Source of the DNA: Lepidurus packardi
Lineage: Eukaryota > Arthropoda > Branchiopoda > Notostraca > Triopsidae
NCBI GenBank assembly: GCA_023053545.1
Contig: JAKZAN010000039.1
Coordinates: 511,001-575,000 of the forward strand
Length of the DNA: 64,000 nucleotides
Direction of reading: 5' to 3'
The translations under genes were made by a program, and so were the position numbers. Under the pieces are notes generated by a model. It searched no databases. It had not been told where the DNA came from and worked only from the letters and a program-made list of their open reading frames with translations. This document shows, one piece after another, positions 13,101 through 25,767 of this stretch (within the stretch, counting starts at the first letter, position 1; every line of letters starts with the position of its first letter).

Positions 13101-16100
13101 TCATTGCGGACTGAATTAATTAATTAATGGACTGAGTTAATTCCTTACGGACTGAATCAATTCCTTACGGACTTAATTAATTCCTTTCGGAGTGAATTAA
13201 TTCCTTACGGACTGAATTAATTCATTACGGATTGAATTAATACCTTCCGGACTGAATTAATTCCTTACGGACGGAATTAATACCTTACGGATTGAATTAA
13301 ATCCTTACGGACTGAATACATTCCTTACGGATTGAATTAATTCCTTACAGAATGAATTAATTCTTAACGGAATGAATTAATTCTTTACGGACCAAATTAA
13401 TTCCTTAGAGATTGAATTAATTCCTTACGGGCTGAATTTATTTCTTACGGACTGCATTAATACATTACGGACTGAATTAGTTCCTTACGGACTGAATTAA
13501 TTCCTTACTAACATAATAAATTCCTTACGGAATGAAATAATTCCTTACGGACTGAATTAATTCCTTACGGATTGAATTAATTCCTTAGAGACTGAATTAA
13601 TTCTTGACGGAATGAATTAATTCCTTACGGACCAAATTAATTCCTTAGGGAATTAATTAATTCCTTACGGGCTGAATTAATTGCTTACGGACTGAATTAA
13701 TACATTACGGACTGAATTAGTTCCTTACGGACTGAATTAGTTCCTTACGGGCTGAATTACTTTCTTACGGACTGAATTAAATCCTTACCGACTGAATCAA
13801 TTCCTTAAGGACTGAATTAATTCCTTACGGACTGAATTAATTCCTTACGGACTGAATTAATTCCTTACGGACTGAATTAATTCCTTACGGAATGAATTAA
13901 ATCCTTACGGACTGAATTAATTATTTACGGAATGAATTAAATCCTTACGGACTGAATTAATTATTTACGTACTGAATTAATTAATTAATGGACTGAATTA
14001 ATTCATTACGGATTGTTTTAATTCCTTCCGGACTGAATTAATTCCTTACGGATTTAATTAATTATTTACGGATTGAATTAATTCCTTACGGACTGAATTA
14101 ATTCCTTACGGACTGAATTAATTCCTTATGTATTGAATTAATTCCTTACGGATTGAATTAATTCCTTACGGACTGAATTAATTCTTTACGGACTGAATAA
14201 ATTCCTTACGGACTGAATTAATTAATTAATGGACTGAGTTAATTCCTTACGGACTGAATCAATTCCTTACGGACTTAATTAATTCCTTTCGGAGTGAATT
14301 AATTCCTTACGGACTGAATTAATTCATTACTGATTGAATTAATACCTTCCGGACTGAATTAATTCGTTACGGACGGAATTAATTCCTTACGGATTGAATT
14401 AATTCCTTACGGACTGAATAAATTCCTTACGGATTGAATTAATTCCTTACAGAATGAATTAATTCTTAACGGAATGAATTAATTCCTTAAGGACCAAATT
14501 AATTCCTTAGAAATTGAATTAATTCCTTACGGGCGGAATTTATTTCTTACGGACTGCATTAATACATTACGGACTGAACTAGTTCCTTACTAACATAATA
14601 AATTCCTTACGGAATGAATTAATTCCTTACGGACTGAATTAATTCCTTATGGATTGAATTAATTCCTTACGGACTGAATTAATTCTTAACGGTATGAATT
14701 AATTCCTTACGTGCTAAATTAATTTTTTACGGACTGAATTAATTCCTTACGGACTGAATTATTTCCTTACTTATTGAATTAATTCCTTACGGACTGAATT
14801 AATTAATTAATTGACTGAATTAATTCATTACGGATTGAATTAATTCCTTACGGACTGAATTAATTAATTAATGGACTGAAATAATTCATTACGGATTGAA
14901 TTAATTCCTTACGGACTGAATCAATTCCTTACGGACTTAATTAATTCCTTTCGGAGTGAATTAATTCCTTACGGACTGAATTAATTCATTACGGATTGAA
15001 TTAATACCTTCCGGACTGAATTAATTCCTTACGGACGGAATTAATACCTTACGGATTGAATTAAATCCTTACGGACTGAATACATTCCTTACGGATTGAA
15101 TTAATTCCTTACAGAATGAATTAATTCTTAACGGAATGAATTAATTCTTTACGGACCAAATTAATTCCTTAGAGATTGAATTAATTCCTTACGGGCTGAA
15201 TTTATTTCTTACGGACTGCATTAATACATTACGGACTGAATTAGTTCCTTACGGACTGAATTAATTCCTTACTAACATAATAAATTCCTTAAGGAATGAA
15301 ATAATTCTTACGGACTGAATTAATTCCTTACGGATTGAATTAATTCCTTAGAGTCTGAATTAATTCTTGACGGAATGAATTAATTCCTTACGGACCAAAT
15401 TAATTCCTTAGGGAATTAATTAATTCCTTACGGGCTGAATTAATTGCTTACGGACTGAATTAATACATTACGGACTGAATTAGTTCCTTACGGACTGAAT
15501 TAGTTCCTTACGGACTGAATTAATTCTTTACGGATAGAATTAATTCCTTACGGACTGAATTAATTCCTTAGGGAATGAATTAATTCCTTACGGGCTGAAT
15601 TACTTTCTTACGGACTGAATTAAATCCTTACCGACTGAATCAATTCCTTAAGGACTGAATTAATTCCTTACGGACTGAATTAATTCCTTACGGACTGAAT
15701 TAATTCCTTACGGACTGAATTAATTCCTTACGGAATGAATTAAATCCTTACGGACTGAATTAATTATTTACGGAATGAATTAAATCCTTACGGAATGAAT
15801 TAATTATTTACGTACTGAATTAATTAATTAATGGACTGACTTAATTCATTACGGATTGTTTTAATTCCTTCCGGACTGAATTAATTCCTTACGGATTTAA
15901 TTAATTATTTACGGATTGAATTAATTCCTTACGGACTGAATTAATTCCTTACGGACTGAATTAAATCCTTATGGATTGAATTAATTCCTTACGGATTGAA
16001 TTAATTCCTTACGGACTGAATTAATTCCTTACGGACTGAATAAATTCCTTACGGACTGAATTAATTAATTAATGGACTGAGTTAATTCCTTACGGACTGA

Positions 16101-19100
16101 ATCAATTCCTTACGGACTTAATTAATTCCTTTCGGAGTGAATTAATTCCTTACGGACTGAATTAATTCATTACTGATTGAATTAATACCTTCCGGACTGA
16201 ATTAATTCGTTACGGACGGAATTAATTCCTTACGGATTGAATTAATTCCTTACGGACTGAATAAATTCCTTACGGATTGAATTAATTCCTTACAGAATGA
16301 ATTAATTCTTAACGGAATGAATTAATTCCTTAAGGACCAAATTAATTCCTTAGAGATTGAATTAATTCCTTACGGGCGGAATTTATTTCTTACGGACTGC
16401 ATTAATACATTACGGACTGAACTAGTTCCTTTCTAACATAATAAATTCCTTACGGAATGAATTAATTCCTTACGGACTGAATTAATTCCTTATGGATTGA
16501 ATTAATTCCTTACGGACTGAATTAATTCTTAACGGTATGAATTAATTCCTTACGTGCTAAATTAATTTTTTACGGACTGAATTAATTCCTTACGGACTGA
16601 ATTATTTCCTTACTTACTGAATTAATTCCTTACGGACTGAATTAATTAATTAATGGACTGAATTAATTCATTACGGATTGAATTAATTCCTTACGGACTG
16701 AATTAATTAATTAATGGACTGAAATAATTCATTACGGATTGAATTAATTCCTTACGGACTGAATTAATTCCTTACGGATTGAATTAATTCCTTACGGATT
16801 GAATTAATTCCTTACGGACTGAATTAATTCCTTACGGACTGAATTAATTCCTTACGGATTGAATTGATTCCTTACGGACCAAATTAATTCCTTAGGGAAT
16901 TAATTAATTCCTTCGTGCTGAATTAATTTCTCACGGACTGAATTAATACATTACGGACTGAATTAGTTCCTTACGGACTGAATTAGTTCCTTACGGATTG
17001 AATTAATTCTTTACGGATAGAATTAATTCCTTACGGACTGAATTAATTCCTTAATGACTGAATTAATTCCTTACGGGCTGAATTACTTTCTTACGGACTG
17101 AATTAATTCCTTACGGACTGAATTAATTCCTAACGGACTGAATTAATTCCTTACGGACTGAATTAATTCCTTACGGATTGAATTAATTCCTTACCGACTG
17201 AAATAATTCCTTACGGACTGAATTATTTTCTTACGGATTGAATTAATTCATTACAGACTGAATTAATTCCTTACGGAATGAATTAATTCCTTACGGAATG
17301 AATTAATTCCTTACGGGCTGAATTAATTAATTAATGGACTGAATTGATTCATTACGGATTGAATTAATTCCTTACGGACTGAATTAATTACTTAAGGACT
17401 GAATTAATTAATTAATGGACTGAATTAATTCCTTACGGACTTAATCAATTCCTTACGGACTTAATTAATTCCTTACTGAGTGAATTAATTCCTTACGGAC
17501 TGAATTAATTCCTTACGGACTGAATTAATTCCTTACGGAATGAATTAAATCCTTACGGACTGAATTAATTATTTACGGAATGAATTAAATCCTTACGGAC
17601 TGAATTAATTATTTACGTACTGAATTAATTAATTAATGGACTGAATTAATTCATTACGGATTGTTTTAATTCCTTACTGAGTGAATTAATTCCTTACGGA
17701 CTGAATTAATTCCTTACGGACTGAATTAATTCCTTATGGATTGAATTAATTCCTTACGGATTGAATTAATTCCTTACGGACTGAATTAATTCCTTACGGA
17801 CTGAATAAATTCCTTACGGACTGAATTAATTAATTAATGGACTGAGTTAATTCCTTACGGACTGAATCAATTCCTTACGGACTTAATTAATTCCTTTCGG
17901 AGTGAATTAATTCCTTACGGACTGAATTAATTCATTACTGATTGAATTAATACCTTCCGGACTGAATTAATTCGTTACGGACGGAATTAATTCCTTACGG
18001 ATTGAATTAATTCCTTACGGACTGAATAAATTCCTTACGGATTGAATTAATTCCTTACAGAATGAATTAATTTTTAACGGAATGAATTAATTCCTTAAGG
18101 ACCAAATTAATTCCTTAGAGATTGAATTAATTCCTTACGGGCGGAATTTATTTCTTACGGACTGCATTAATACATTACGGACTGAACTAGTTCCTTACTA
18201 ACATAATAAATTCCTTACGGAATGAATTAATTCCTTACGGACTGAATTAATTCCTTATGGATTGAATTAATTCCTTACGGACTGAATTAATTCTTAACGG
18301 TATGAATTAATTCCTTACGTGCTAAATTAATTTTTTACGGACTGAATTAATTCCTTACGGACTGAATTATTTCCTTACTTACTGAATTAATTCCTTACGG
18401 ACTGAATTAATTAATTAATGGACTGAATTAATTCATTACGGATTGAATTAATTCCTTACGGACTGAATTAATTAATTAATGGACTTAGTTAATTCCTTAC
18501 GGACTGAATCAATTCCTTACGGACTTAATTAATTCCTTTCGGAGTGAATTAATTCCTTACGGACTGAATTAATTCATTACTGATTGAATTAATTCCTTAC
18601 AGAATGAATTAATTTTTAACGGAATGAATTAATTCCTTAAGGACCAAATTAATTCCTTAGAGATTGAATTAATTCCTTACGGGCGGAATTTATTTCTTAC
18701 GGACTGCATTAATACATTACGGACTGAACTAGTTCCTTACTAACATAATAAATTCCTTACGGAATGAATTAATTCCTTACGGACTGAATTAATTCCTTAT
18801 GGATTGAATTAATTCCTTACGGACTGAATTAATTCTTAACGGTATGAATTAATTCCTTACGTGCTAAATTAATTTTTTACGGACTGAATTAATTCCTTAC
18901 GGACTGAATTATTTCCTTACTTACTGAATTAATTCCTTACGGACTGAATTAATTAATTAATGGACTGAATTAATTCATTACGGATTGAATTAATTCCTTA
19001 CGGACTGAATTAATTAATTAATGGACTGAAATAATTCATTACGGATTGAATTAATTCCTTACGGACTGAATTAATTCCTTACGGATTGAATTAATTCCTT

Positions 19101-20852
19101 ACGGATTGAATTAATTCCTTACGGACTGAATTAATTCCTTACGGACTGAATTAATTCCTTACGGATTGAATTGATTCCTTACGGACCAAATTAATTCCTT
19201 AGGGAATTAATTAATTCCTTACGGATTGAATTAATTCCTTACAGAATGAATTAATTTTTAACGGAATGAATTAATTCCTTAAGGACCAAATTAATTCCTT
19301 AGAGATTGAATTAATTCCTTACGGGCGGAATTTATTTCTTACGGACTGCATTAATACATTACGGACTGAACTAGTTCCTTACAAACATAATAAATTCCTT
19401 ACGGAATGAATTAATTCCTTACGGACTGAATTAATTCCTTATGGATTGAATTAATTCCTTACGGACTGAATTAATTCTTAACGGTATGAATTAATTCCTT
19501 ACGTGCTAAATTAATTTTTTACGGACTGAATTAATTCCTTACGGACTGAATTATTTCCTTACTTACTGAATTAATTCCTTACGGACTGAATTAATTAATT
19601 AATGGACTGAATTAATTCATTACGGATTGAATTAATTCCTTACGGACTGAATTAATTAATTAATGGACTGAAATAATTCATTACGGATTGAATTAATTCC
19701 TTACGGACTGAATTAATTCCTTACGGATTGAATTAATTCCTTACGGATTGAATTAATTCCTTACGGACTGAATTAATTCCTTACGGACTGAATTAATTCC
19801 TTACGGATTGAATTGATTCCTTACGGACCAAATTAATTCCTTAGGGAATTAATTAATTCCTTCGTGCTGAATTAATTTCTCACGGACTGAATTAATACAT
19901 TACGGACTGAATTAGTTCCTTACGGACTGAATTAGTTCCTTACGGATTGAATTAATTCTTTACGGATAGAATTAATTCCTTACGGACTGAATTAATTCCT
20001 TAATGACTGAATTAATTCCTTACGGGCTGAATTACTTTCTTACGGACTGAATTAATTCCTTACGGACTGAATTAATTCCTAACGGACTGAATTAATTCCT
20101 TACGGACTGAATTAATTCCTTACGGATTGAATTAATTCCTTACCGACTGAAATAATTCCTTACGGACTGAATTATTTCCTTACGGATTGAATTAATTCAT
20201 TACAGACTGAATTAATTCCTTACGGAATGAATTAATTCCTTACGGAATGAATTAATTCCTTACGGGCTGAATTAATTAATTAATGGACTGAATTGATTCA
20301 TTACGGATTGAATTAATTCCTTACGGACTGAATTAATTACTTAAGGACTGAATTAATTCCTTACGGACTTAATCAATTCCTTACGGACTTAATTAATAAC
20401 TTACGGACTTAATTATTTCCTTACGGACTGAATTAATTCTTTACGGACTGAATAAATTCCTTACGGAATTAATAAATTCCTTACGGAATTAATTAATTCC
20501 TTAAGGATTGAATAAATTCATTAGGATTGAATGAATTCCTTACTTACTGAATTAGTTCCTTACGGAATGAATTAATTCTTTACGGATAGAATTAATTCCT
20601 TACGGACTGAATTAATTCCTTAATGACTGAATTAATTCCTTACGGGCTGAATTACTTTCTTACGGACTGAATTAATTCCTTACGGACTGAATTAATTCCT
20701 AACGGACTGAATTAATTCCTTACGGACTGAATTAATTCATCACGGACTGAATTAATTCTTTACGCACTGAATTAATTCCTTACGTACTGAATTAATTAAT
20801 TAATGGACTGAATTAATTCCTTACGGACTTAATCAATTCCTTACGGACTTAA
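13101..20852. repeat. 20-bp satellite array, domain beta
   Basis: Same 20-bp monomer, with a different set of variants from about 13,100 onward: GGATTGAATTAATTCC, GGACCAAATTAATTCC, TTAGGGAATTAATTAATT, TACTAACATAATAAATT, GGACTGCATTAATACATT, and a 21-bp unit containing AATTAATTAATTAATGGACT. The alpha-type TTTTATTAATT and 12-bp units disappear. This variant set then continues between and beyond all the retrotransposon insertions to the end of the window. Blocks marked by TTCCTTTCGGAGTGAATT recur at about 13,181, 14,283, 14,945, 16,125, 17,891 and 18,533. No gene seen. Confidence 0.95.
17411..17500. other. Empty-site counterpart of the element A insertion
   Basis: The satellite here reads continuously through the same variant monomers that flank element A: TAATGGACTGAATT, then GGACTTAATCAATTCC, then TTACGGACTTAATT, then AATTCCTTACTGAGTG. 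In the A copies the retrotransposon separates the last two. The 13-bp segment TACGGACTTAATT at 17,454-17,466 occurs once here and on both sides of element A copy 2. A second, slightly changed empty site (TACGGACTTCATT) is at 30,697-30,709. Confidence 0.8.
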
Positions 20853-20854
20853 TT
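20842..20854. repeat. Target-site duplication, left copy, element A1
   Basis: TACGGACTTAATT abuts the poly-T tract. The last two T may belong to the tail. The right copy at 25,768-25,780 reads TACGGAATTAATT, one mismatch. The variant GGACTTAATT on the left supports a true duplication, because most monomers read GGACTGAATT. Confidence 0.7.
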
Positions 20855-20864
20855 TTTTTTTTTT

Positions 20865-20897
20865 AATTTAATCTCAGCGTGAGCAAAGCTCTTTGCC
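20865..20897 (-). other. 3'-terminal stem-loop of element A1
   Basis: On the plus strand GAGC (20,881-20,884), AAA, GCTC (20,888-20,891), followed by TTGCC. As RNA this is GGCAAA-GAGC-UUU-GCUC-ACGC about 20 nt before the poly-A. It aligns in position with hairpins in families B and C, where a GGCAA box also precedes the stem. The reverse transcriptase may recognise this structure, as in other stringent LINEs; that role is inferred. Confidence 0.55.
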
Positions 20898-20983
20898 GAT
20901 ATTTATTTTCTTTCTTTCCAATTTTCTGTTTTACAATGTTATCACTATTTAAACTTTAAATCAATGGGCTTTCCTCTAAATGA

Positions 20984-23900
20984 CTAGAATAGTGCCCTCC
21001 CTTGTTTGTATATTTCGCGGGAGCTGTTTATGAAACTTTCAACTGCTGCAAAGATCTTCGGGTTTGTTAGAATGTTTTGCATATTGAAGTGAACTTTTTC
21101 TTTCGATAGTTTTTGAAGAAGGATTGCTCTTGGTTTGTTTAGCCACCTGCAATGGTAGAGAATGTGTTTGAGGTCTTGAGAACTTTGAGCGTAGCACGGG
21201 CAGAAAGGGTTGTCAGTCTTCTTTATACGATGGAGAAAAGCCAAGGAAGGATAGTGTGAACAGCGAAGTTTTATCAGGGTATAAATTGTGTGTCTGTTTA
21301 AGTTTAATTTGCAAATGGGTGAGGATTCAGGAGTAATTCCTAAACTTAACAATGTTGAAGTTTTTTTAGTCCAATTTTCCACCCATTTTTGTTTGAATAT
21401 ACTTTTAACTGTTTTTGGGATCTCTTGGGTTTCCCGATTACAGTTAAACTGGGAGACCAATTGTTCGATTTGATATGAGCAAGTTGCGTATGAGGAATGA
21501 CGAGGAGGATCCATGTTTCGGAGGTCTGCTGCATTTCTTGTTAAACCGAATCTAATCAGCCTTTCTTCGACGGCCAACTTCAGTGGAGGGATTCCAGTCT
21601 CTACTTCTAGGGTTGATGTTGGAGACGTTTTAAATGCTCCGGATATTATTAACAAGGCTTGGCGATGAAGGTATTTTAAAGTGGGGGATTTTTCGAACTT
21701 GAAGTTTGACCAGGCTGGTAGGACGTAAAATATCTTAGAATAAAGTGTAGCTAAAAGCAGAGATCTCAGCTGGTTAGTTCTTATAGCTGGAATATTATGG
21801 GACAAGTTTCGTATTTTCAGAATAATAAAATTTCCTTCGGCTGCAAGTCGATTAACATGCGATTTCCAGGATAGCTTTGTATCAAATAAGAGGCCAAGAT
21901 AACGAACGTGGGGTCTTGGGATGATGGTGATATCACCCCATGTAAGGGGCGTATCGTCAGGGTATCTTTTCTTTGAGAAATGTATCAGCTCTGTCTTGCT
22001 TTGACTGAAAGTGAGGTGAACACTAAGACTCCATTTCTCAAGTGCTTTCAGGGCATTTTGAAGCATCCTGATATTTTTGATATCCTGATTCCTGATTATT
22101 TTGCATCCTGAAGCATCCTGATTATTTTGATATCCTGATATTTTGACACTTTCCCAGATGATCCGCTGATAGCTAAAAGTAAGTCATCAGCGAAAGCCTG
22201 CACACGGATGCGTTTGCTTTTGAGAAGTTTTAATGCTCCATCTATATATGTGACGAACAAAATTGGTGATAGGGGTGATCCTTGAGGGAGTCCTTTGCTG
22301 ACATGAAAAGTTTGGCTCCTGTGGTTACCATGCTGAACGTAGATTGTGCGATCTGCTAAAAAGTTTTGAAGCCAATCTGCGACGTAACCTTTTTCTTTTT
22401 CAGTATTTGGATTAACTTTCTATGATTAACATTATCAAAGGCTCCTTCAATGTCCAATAGAAGCGCTGTTGTAGTTTGATGTTTGTCGAATCCATTTAGG
22501 ATTTGATTACTCAGGGCAAGCATAGCATCTGTGGTCGATTTCTTTGGACGAAAACCCTACTGATAGTCAGAGAGAAGCGATTTTTGTTCCATATGATCTA
22601 ATATTTTTAATGCAATCGTTTTTTCTAAAACTTTTCCTAGTGTGGAAAGTAAGGTTATGGGGCTGAAACTCTTATGTGTTTTATAGTCTGCCTTTTTGGG
22701 TTTAGGAACAGGGAGCACTTTTCCGATTTTCCAGGCGGTAGGAAAATACGAGTATTTTAAGGAGGCGTTAAAAATATTTACCACTATATTTCCGATTACT
22801 TTCCAGGTGTTTTTTAACACTATAGGCTGTATGGCATCATCTCCTGGTGCTTTAATATTAGGTAAAGCTCGCACGAGTGTTTTGAGCTCCCGACAGGATA
22901 TTTCTGGATATCTTTGCTGTCTTCTGAAATTGCATTTTCTTACGTTCTGATAGTTCGAAGTTTGAGTAGCTGAGAAGAACTTTTGCGCCAAAAAATTTAG
23001 TTTGTTAATTTCGTCCTCGAAAACGTCCCCTTGTTGATTTAACAGTTGTTCCAGGCTGTTTTTCGTTGTTTTTTCACGGTTTGCTCTATTCAATCCCCAG
23101 AGTATTCTGTTGTCAGGAGTTTTTAGTTTCTGTTCCCAATATAAATTTTTTGCTACACGGCATTTGTTTGTGTACAAATTTCTCATAGTTTTCCATCGGG
23201 CTTGGTCTTGTACAGTTCTTGAATTTTTATAAATCCTTAGGCTTTTAGCTGTTTCTTTCCGGAGGTTTGCTAGTTCTTTGGACCACCAGGGATTTTCTCT
23301 TTTGGAAAGATTTGTTTTGGGGATATTAAGTTCCATTGCTTTATGTAGTGCTTGCGTTAGATTTTTAACTGTGTCGTCTAATTCCTCGGGGCCCGATATG
23401 TCATGATATTTTATTTTACTTTTTTTCAGTTCCTCATTGAGAGTATTGTTTAATTTAATCCAGTCCACTTTATTATAGCTCCATATCCATGATTTAATTG
23501 ATTCCTTATGGACATATATTTCTATTATAATTGCTTCGTGGTCCGATTGGTTGATAAAATCTGGGCTTTTAAAAATGGAGTGTCCGACGAAAGGTAGGCA
23601 CTGGGTTGTAGCAAACGTTAGATCTAAAGTGGATGAATTGCCTCTTTCGTTCAAGAAAGTAGAAAAGTTATGTTCATTTAAGATGGTCAAATTGTGGGTT
23701 GTGGTAAATTCGAACAGTTGGGTGCCTGGGATATCCGGGCTATGGTCTTCCCAGGCCCAGTGGTGAGCGTTCATGTCTCCACTGAAGATAAGACGTGGTG
23801 AAATTTTTGAATATTTCTCCCAAATTTCTTGTAGTAATTTTTCTAAATCTTGGGTGAATCGTCTGTATACGCCGATTACTATAAATTCTGGGCGGTTATG

Positions 23901-24209
23901 ACCTGGGAGTATTTTGATAACCGAATAAAGTTCATTTGTTTCAAGAATTTTCATATAGGAGGTGTCTTGGTTTTTGAAAGTTGCGATCCCCTTATATTCG
24001 CCATCTGGGGAATAAGTTACAAAGTTGCGAAAGGTTTTGCCAGGGGATAAGTTTTGTGGGGGTTCTAAGATAAATACGGCTTCAAAGTCACATTCGCTGG
24101 ATAAATTTATAGTTTCTTGTAGCTGCTGAAAATTTTTCCTGATATTGTGGATAAATATTTTAATCGGTTTATCGTTCATTTCAATTTGGTTATTGATTGT
24201 GATGACCAT
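20984..24209 (-). pseudogene. Element A1 ORF2: endonuclease-reverse transcriptase, disrupted
   Basis: This would nick target DNA and reverse-transcribe the element RNA. The first open segment (24,209-22,557, 550 codons) has an APE-type endonuclease with E49 in ILEPPQ, D145 and N147 in SGDMNAHH, and S222-D223-H224. The linker and the first RT motifs follow. It stops at a TAG (22,557-22,559) in place of the Trp codon found in families B and C (SDMQWGFR). Beyond it the frame reopens, then shifts near 22,410. Sequence coding for LPQGSPLSP and FADD (about 22,183-22,194) is recognisable in another frame. A roughly 50-bp internal duplication near 22,061-22,140 shifts the frame again into a 360-codon tail (22,066-20,984) with RT-thumb sequence and C289-X-C291-X9-H301-X4-C306. 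Its start overlaps the ORF1 end by 20 nt. It cannot encode a working enzyme as it stands. Confidence 0.92.
22061..22145. repeat. Local direct duplication inside A1 RT
   Basis: AAGCATCCTGAT followed by TTTTGATATCCTGAT occurs at about 22,061 and again at about 22,111, with slight differences between the two copies. The extra material is about 50 bp, not a multiple of three, and lies just after the FADD motif in coding order. Element B has no such insertion. It is also present in A2 at about 32,536-32,620. Confidence 0.75.
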
Positions 24210-25580
24210 CCCTGGTGCAAGTTCCTTTGGCTGCCAGGTTCTTTGTGTTTTCTTGGGGGTTTTTTGGTCCTCTTTTCTTTATTTCCTCCGCTCGAATAAG
24301 GCAAATTCTATCGTAAGATGCGTGACTACCCTGGCAATTTGCGCATTTAAATTGGCTGCTTTGGCACTCCTTGGTTGAATGTTGCTCGCTTGCGCACTTG
24401 GCGCATTTACTGGATCTGCTTGTACACTTTTGTGCGAAGTGGCCATACGCTTGACAGCGAAAGCATTGGATGACCAGGGGTGGATGGGCCTCTTCAAGTT
24501 GAACTGTTCTATTGAAAGCAAATAGGGCTCCTACCTTCAGTAGCGTGTTTTTTTCCTCCTGGGAGTTGCAAGTGTACATGATAGATCCATATGCTTTGTC
24601 ACTGGTTGGGTTCAGCCATTTAATTTGATTTGGCGAAAAGGTAATTTCTAGGATTGAGTTTTTCCTTGTCAAATGTTGGCTAATTTCTGTTTCTTGTTTG
24701 TCTTTCGGCAGTTGGTGGATAACGATGTTAAGATTAGGGCGATGTTCAATTATTTTAACCCGACCGAGATTTTTCAAATTTGCAGTTTGGATGGCAGTTC
24801 CTGCCTTTATTTTGTCCTCTTTGGACTTGAAAGTGATGAAAAGCTTTCCTTCTTCCTTCTTTGTGGCCAGGACTGGGCTTGGTAAGCTTGGTTCAATTTT
24901 TGCCAAGTCTTCGTCGATGAGCTCAAGTAATTCCTTTCTCGGTATGGTTTTTCCCCATTTTTCTGGATCTTCTTGCTGGATGATCAATATTTCTTCAGGG
25001 AGTGTGGATTTGGTTGGTTTTGGGGTGTTAGCCCGAGCTGTATTCCCTAGTTGATCTGGAGCGAGGTTTGTGGTCCGAGGAGTTTTTTTCGGATAGCTTC
25101 TGACCAGGTTTCTTTCACCTGTGTTGGGGCCTCTTGAGAGCGGTTCACTTTGTGGAGTTCATCTTTAAGAGACTGAACTTCCTCAGTTAAGGAGATAATT
25201 TGCCCTATAAGCAGATCTTGATTTTCCTTGAGGGTCTTGTTTGATTCAATTATTATGGTTTGGTTTCCGTGCAGCAATCGGATTTGCGATAGCAGAAGAT
25301 CAAGGGTTTTGGAGTGGTATTCCTCATCTGAGACTGAATGTTTACGGGAAGTTTCTTCGCGCATAGGAGGCATTGTTCTTTTCCGGGATTGAGAGTTTTT
25401 TTTGTGACGACAGTCAGGACACGTTGTAGCCAGGTGGTGGTCTTTTGTAAAGCTTTCGCTACACATTGTACAGCGAAGTATGAGCGGTGGGTTTTTAACT
25501 TGGCTTTCAACCCGGTTGGCAAGGTCACCAGGTTCACCACGTGTGCCCTGCGCAAGGCAGGGCACTGGCTCCCCGTCCAT
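24190..25580 (-). pseudogene. Element A1 ORF1: gag-like nucleic-acid-binding protein, two frames
   Basis: This would coat and chaperone the element RNA. The first segment (25,580-25,047, 177 codons from an ATG) has a C37-X2-C40-X13-C54-X2-C57 zinc motif and a leucine-rich coiled coil at about 92-146. The second (24,987-24,190 as a minimum, open further upstream) contains a region similar to element C ORF1 and three knuckles: C175-X2-C-X4-H-X4-C, C195-X2-C-X4-H-X4-C, C215-X2-C-X3-H-X6-C. Compared with element C ORF1 these are the two halves of one protein. They are offset by -1 at a run of seven A (sense CGAAAAAAACTCC, about 25,084-25,090). That is either a one-base deletion or a slippery site. 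Copy 2 has the same run. Confidence 0.88.
25543..25565 (-). other. 9-bp hairpin 16 nt after the A1 ORF1 start codon
   Basis: GTGCCCTGC (25,543-25,551) pairs perfectly with GCAGGGCAC (25,557-25,565) around a 5-nt loop. In the RNA it begins 16 nt after the A of the ORF1 AUG at 25,580. The same hairpin is in A2 at 36,018-36,040. A hairpin in this position can favour initiation at the upstream AUG; that role is inference. Confidence 0.6.
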
Positions 25581-25767
25581 CTGCCTGATAATCTAGCCAA
25601 TTAATCCAAACCAGTGAAACAAAAAACAAAAGCTGAAAACAGTGTAACTTTTGAGAGTCTAATGGGATCTTTCCAGATTAATCCGTTTCTTAACAACAGT
25701 GATATGGATTTCACAGAAAGACGCCTCTGCTTTCACAGAGCGATTTGACACACGTCTGCCTTGACAC
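25581..25767 (-). promoter_or_regulatory. 5' UTR of element A1
   Basis: 187 bp between the satellite junction and the ORF1 ATG. LINEs usually carry an internal promoter here, but I recognise no motif. Whether 25,767 is the true 5' end is unknown. Copy 2 cannot settle this, because it is a duplicate of the same insertion. Confidence 0.4.

Larger units (their letters stand above)
20853..25767 (-). mobile_element. Non-LTR retrotransposon, family A, copy 1 (4.9 kb, defective)
   Basis: A 4,915-bp insertion in the satellite on the minus strand. The 12-T tract at 20,853-20,864 is its poly-A tail. In sense order it has a 5' UTR (25,767-25,581), ORF1 split into two frames, an overlapping ORF2, a short 3' UTR with a stem-loop, and the tail. 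No terminal repeats are present. ORF2 encodes an apurinic-type endonuclease and a reverse transcriptase, so this is a LINE of the broad I/Jockey/R1-like assemblage. The exact clade needs a tree. It shares all visible lesions with copy 2, 10,475 bp away, and I saw only five substitutions between them. The downstream flank is also shared, so the two copies arose by duplication of one insertion. Confidence 0.95.

Noticed and set aside
20853..25767. LTR retrotransposon or endogenous virus
   Set aside because: No terminal direct repeats, integrase or protease; there are poly-A tails, an APE endonuclease upstream of the RT, and variable 5' ends.
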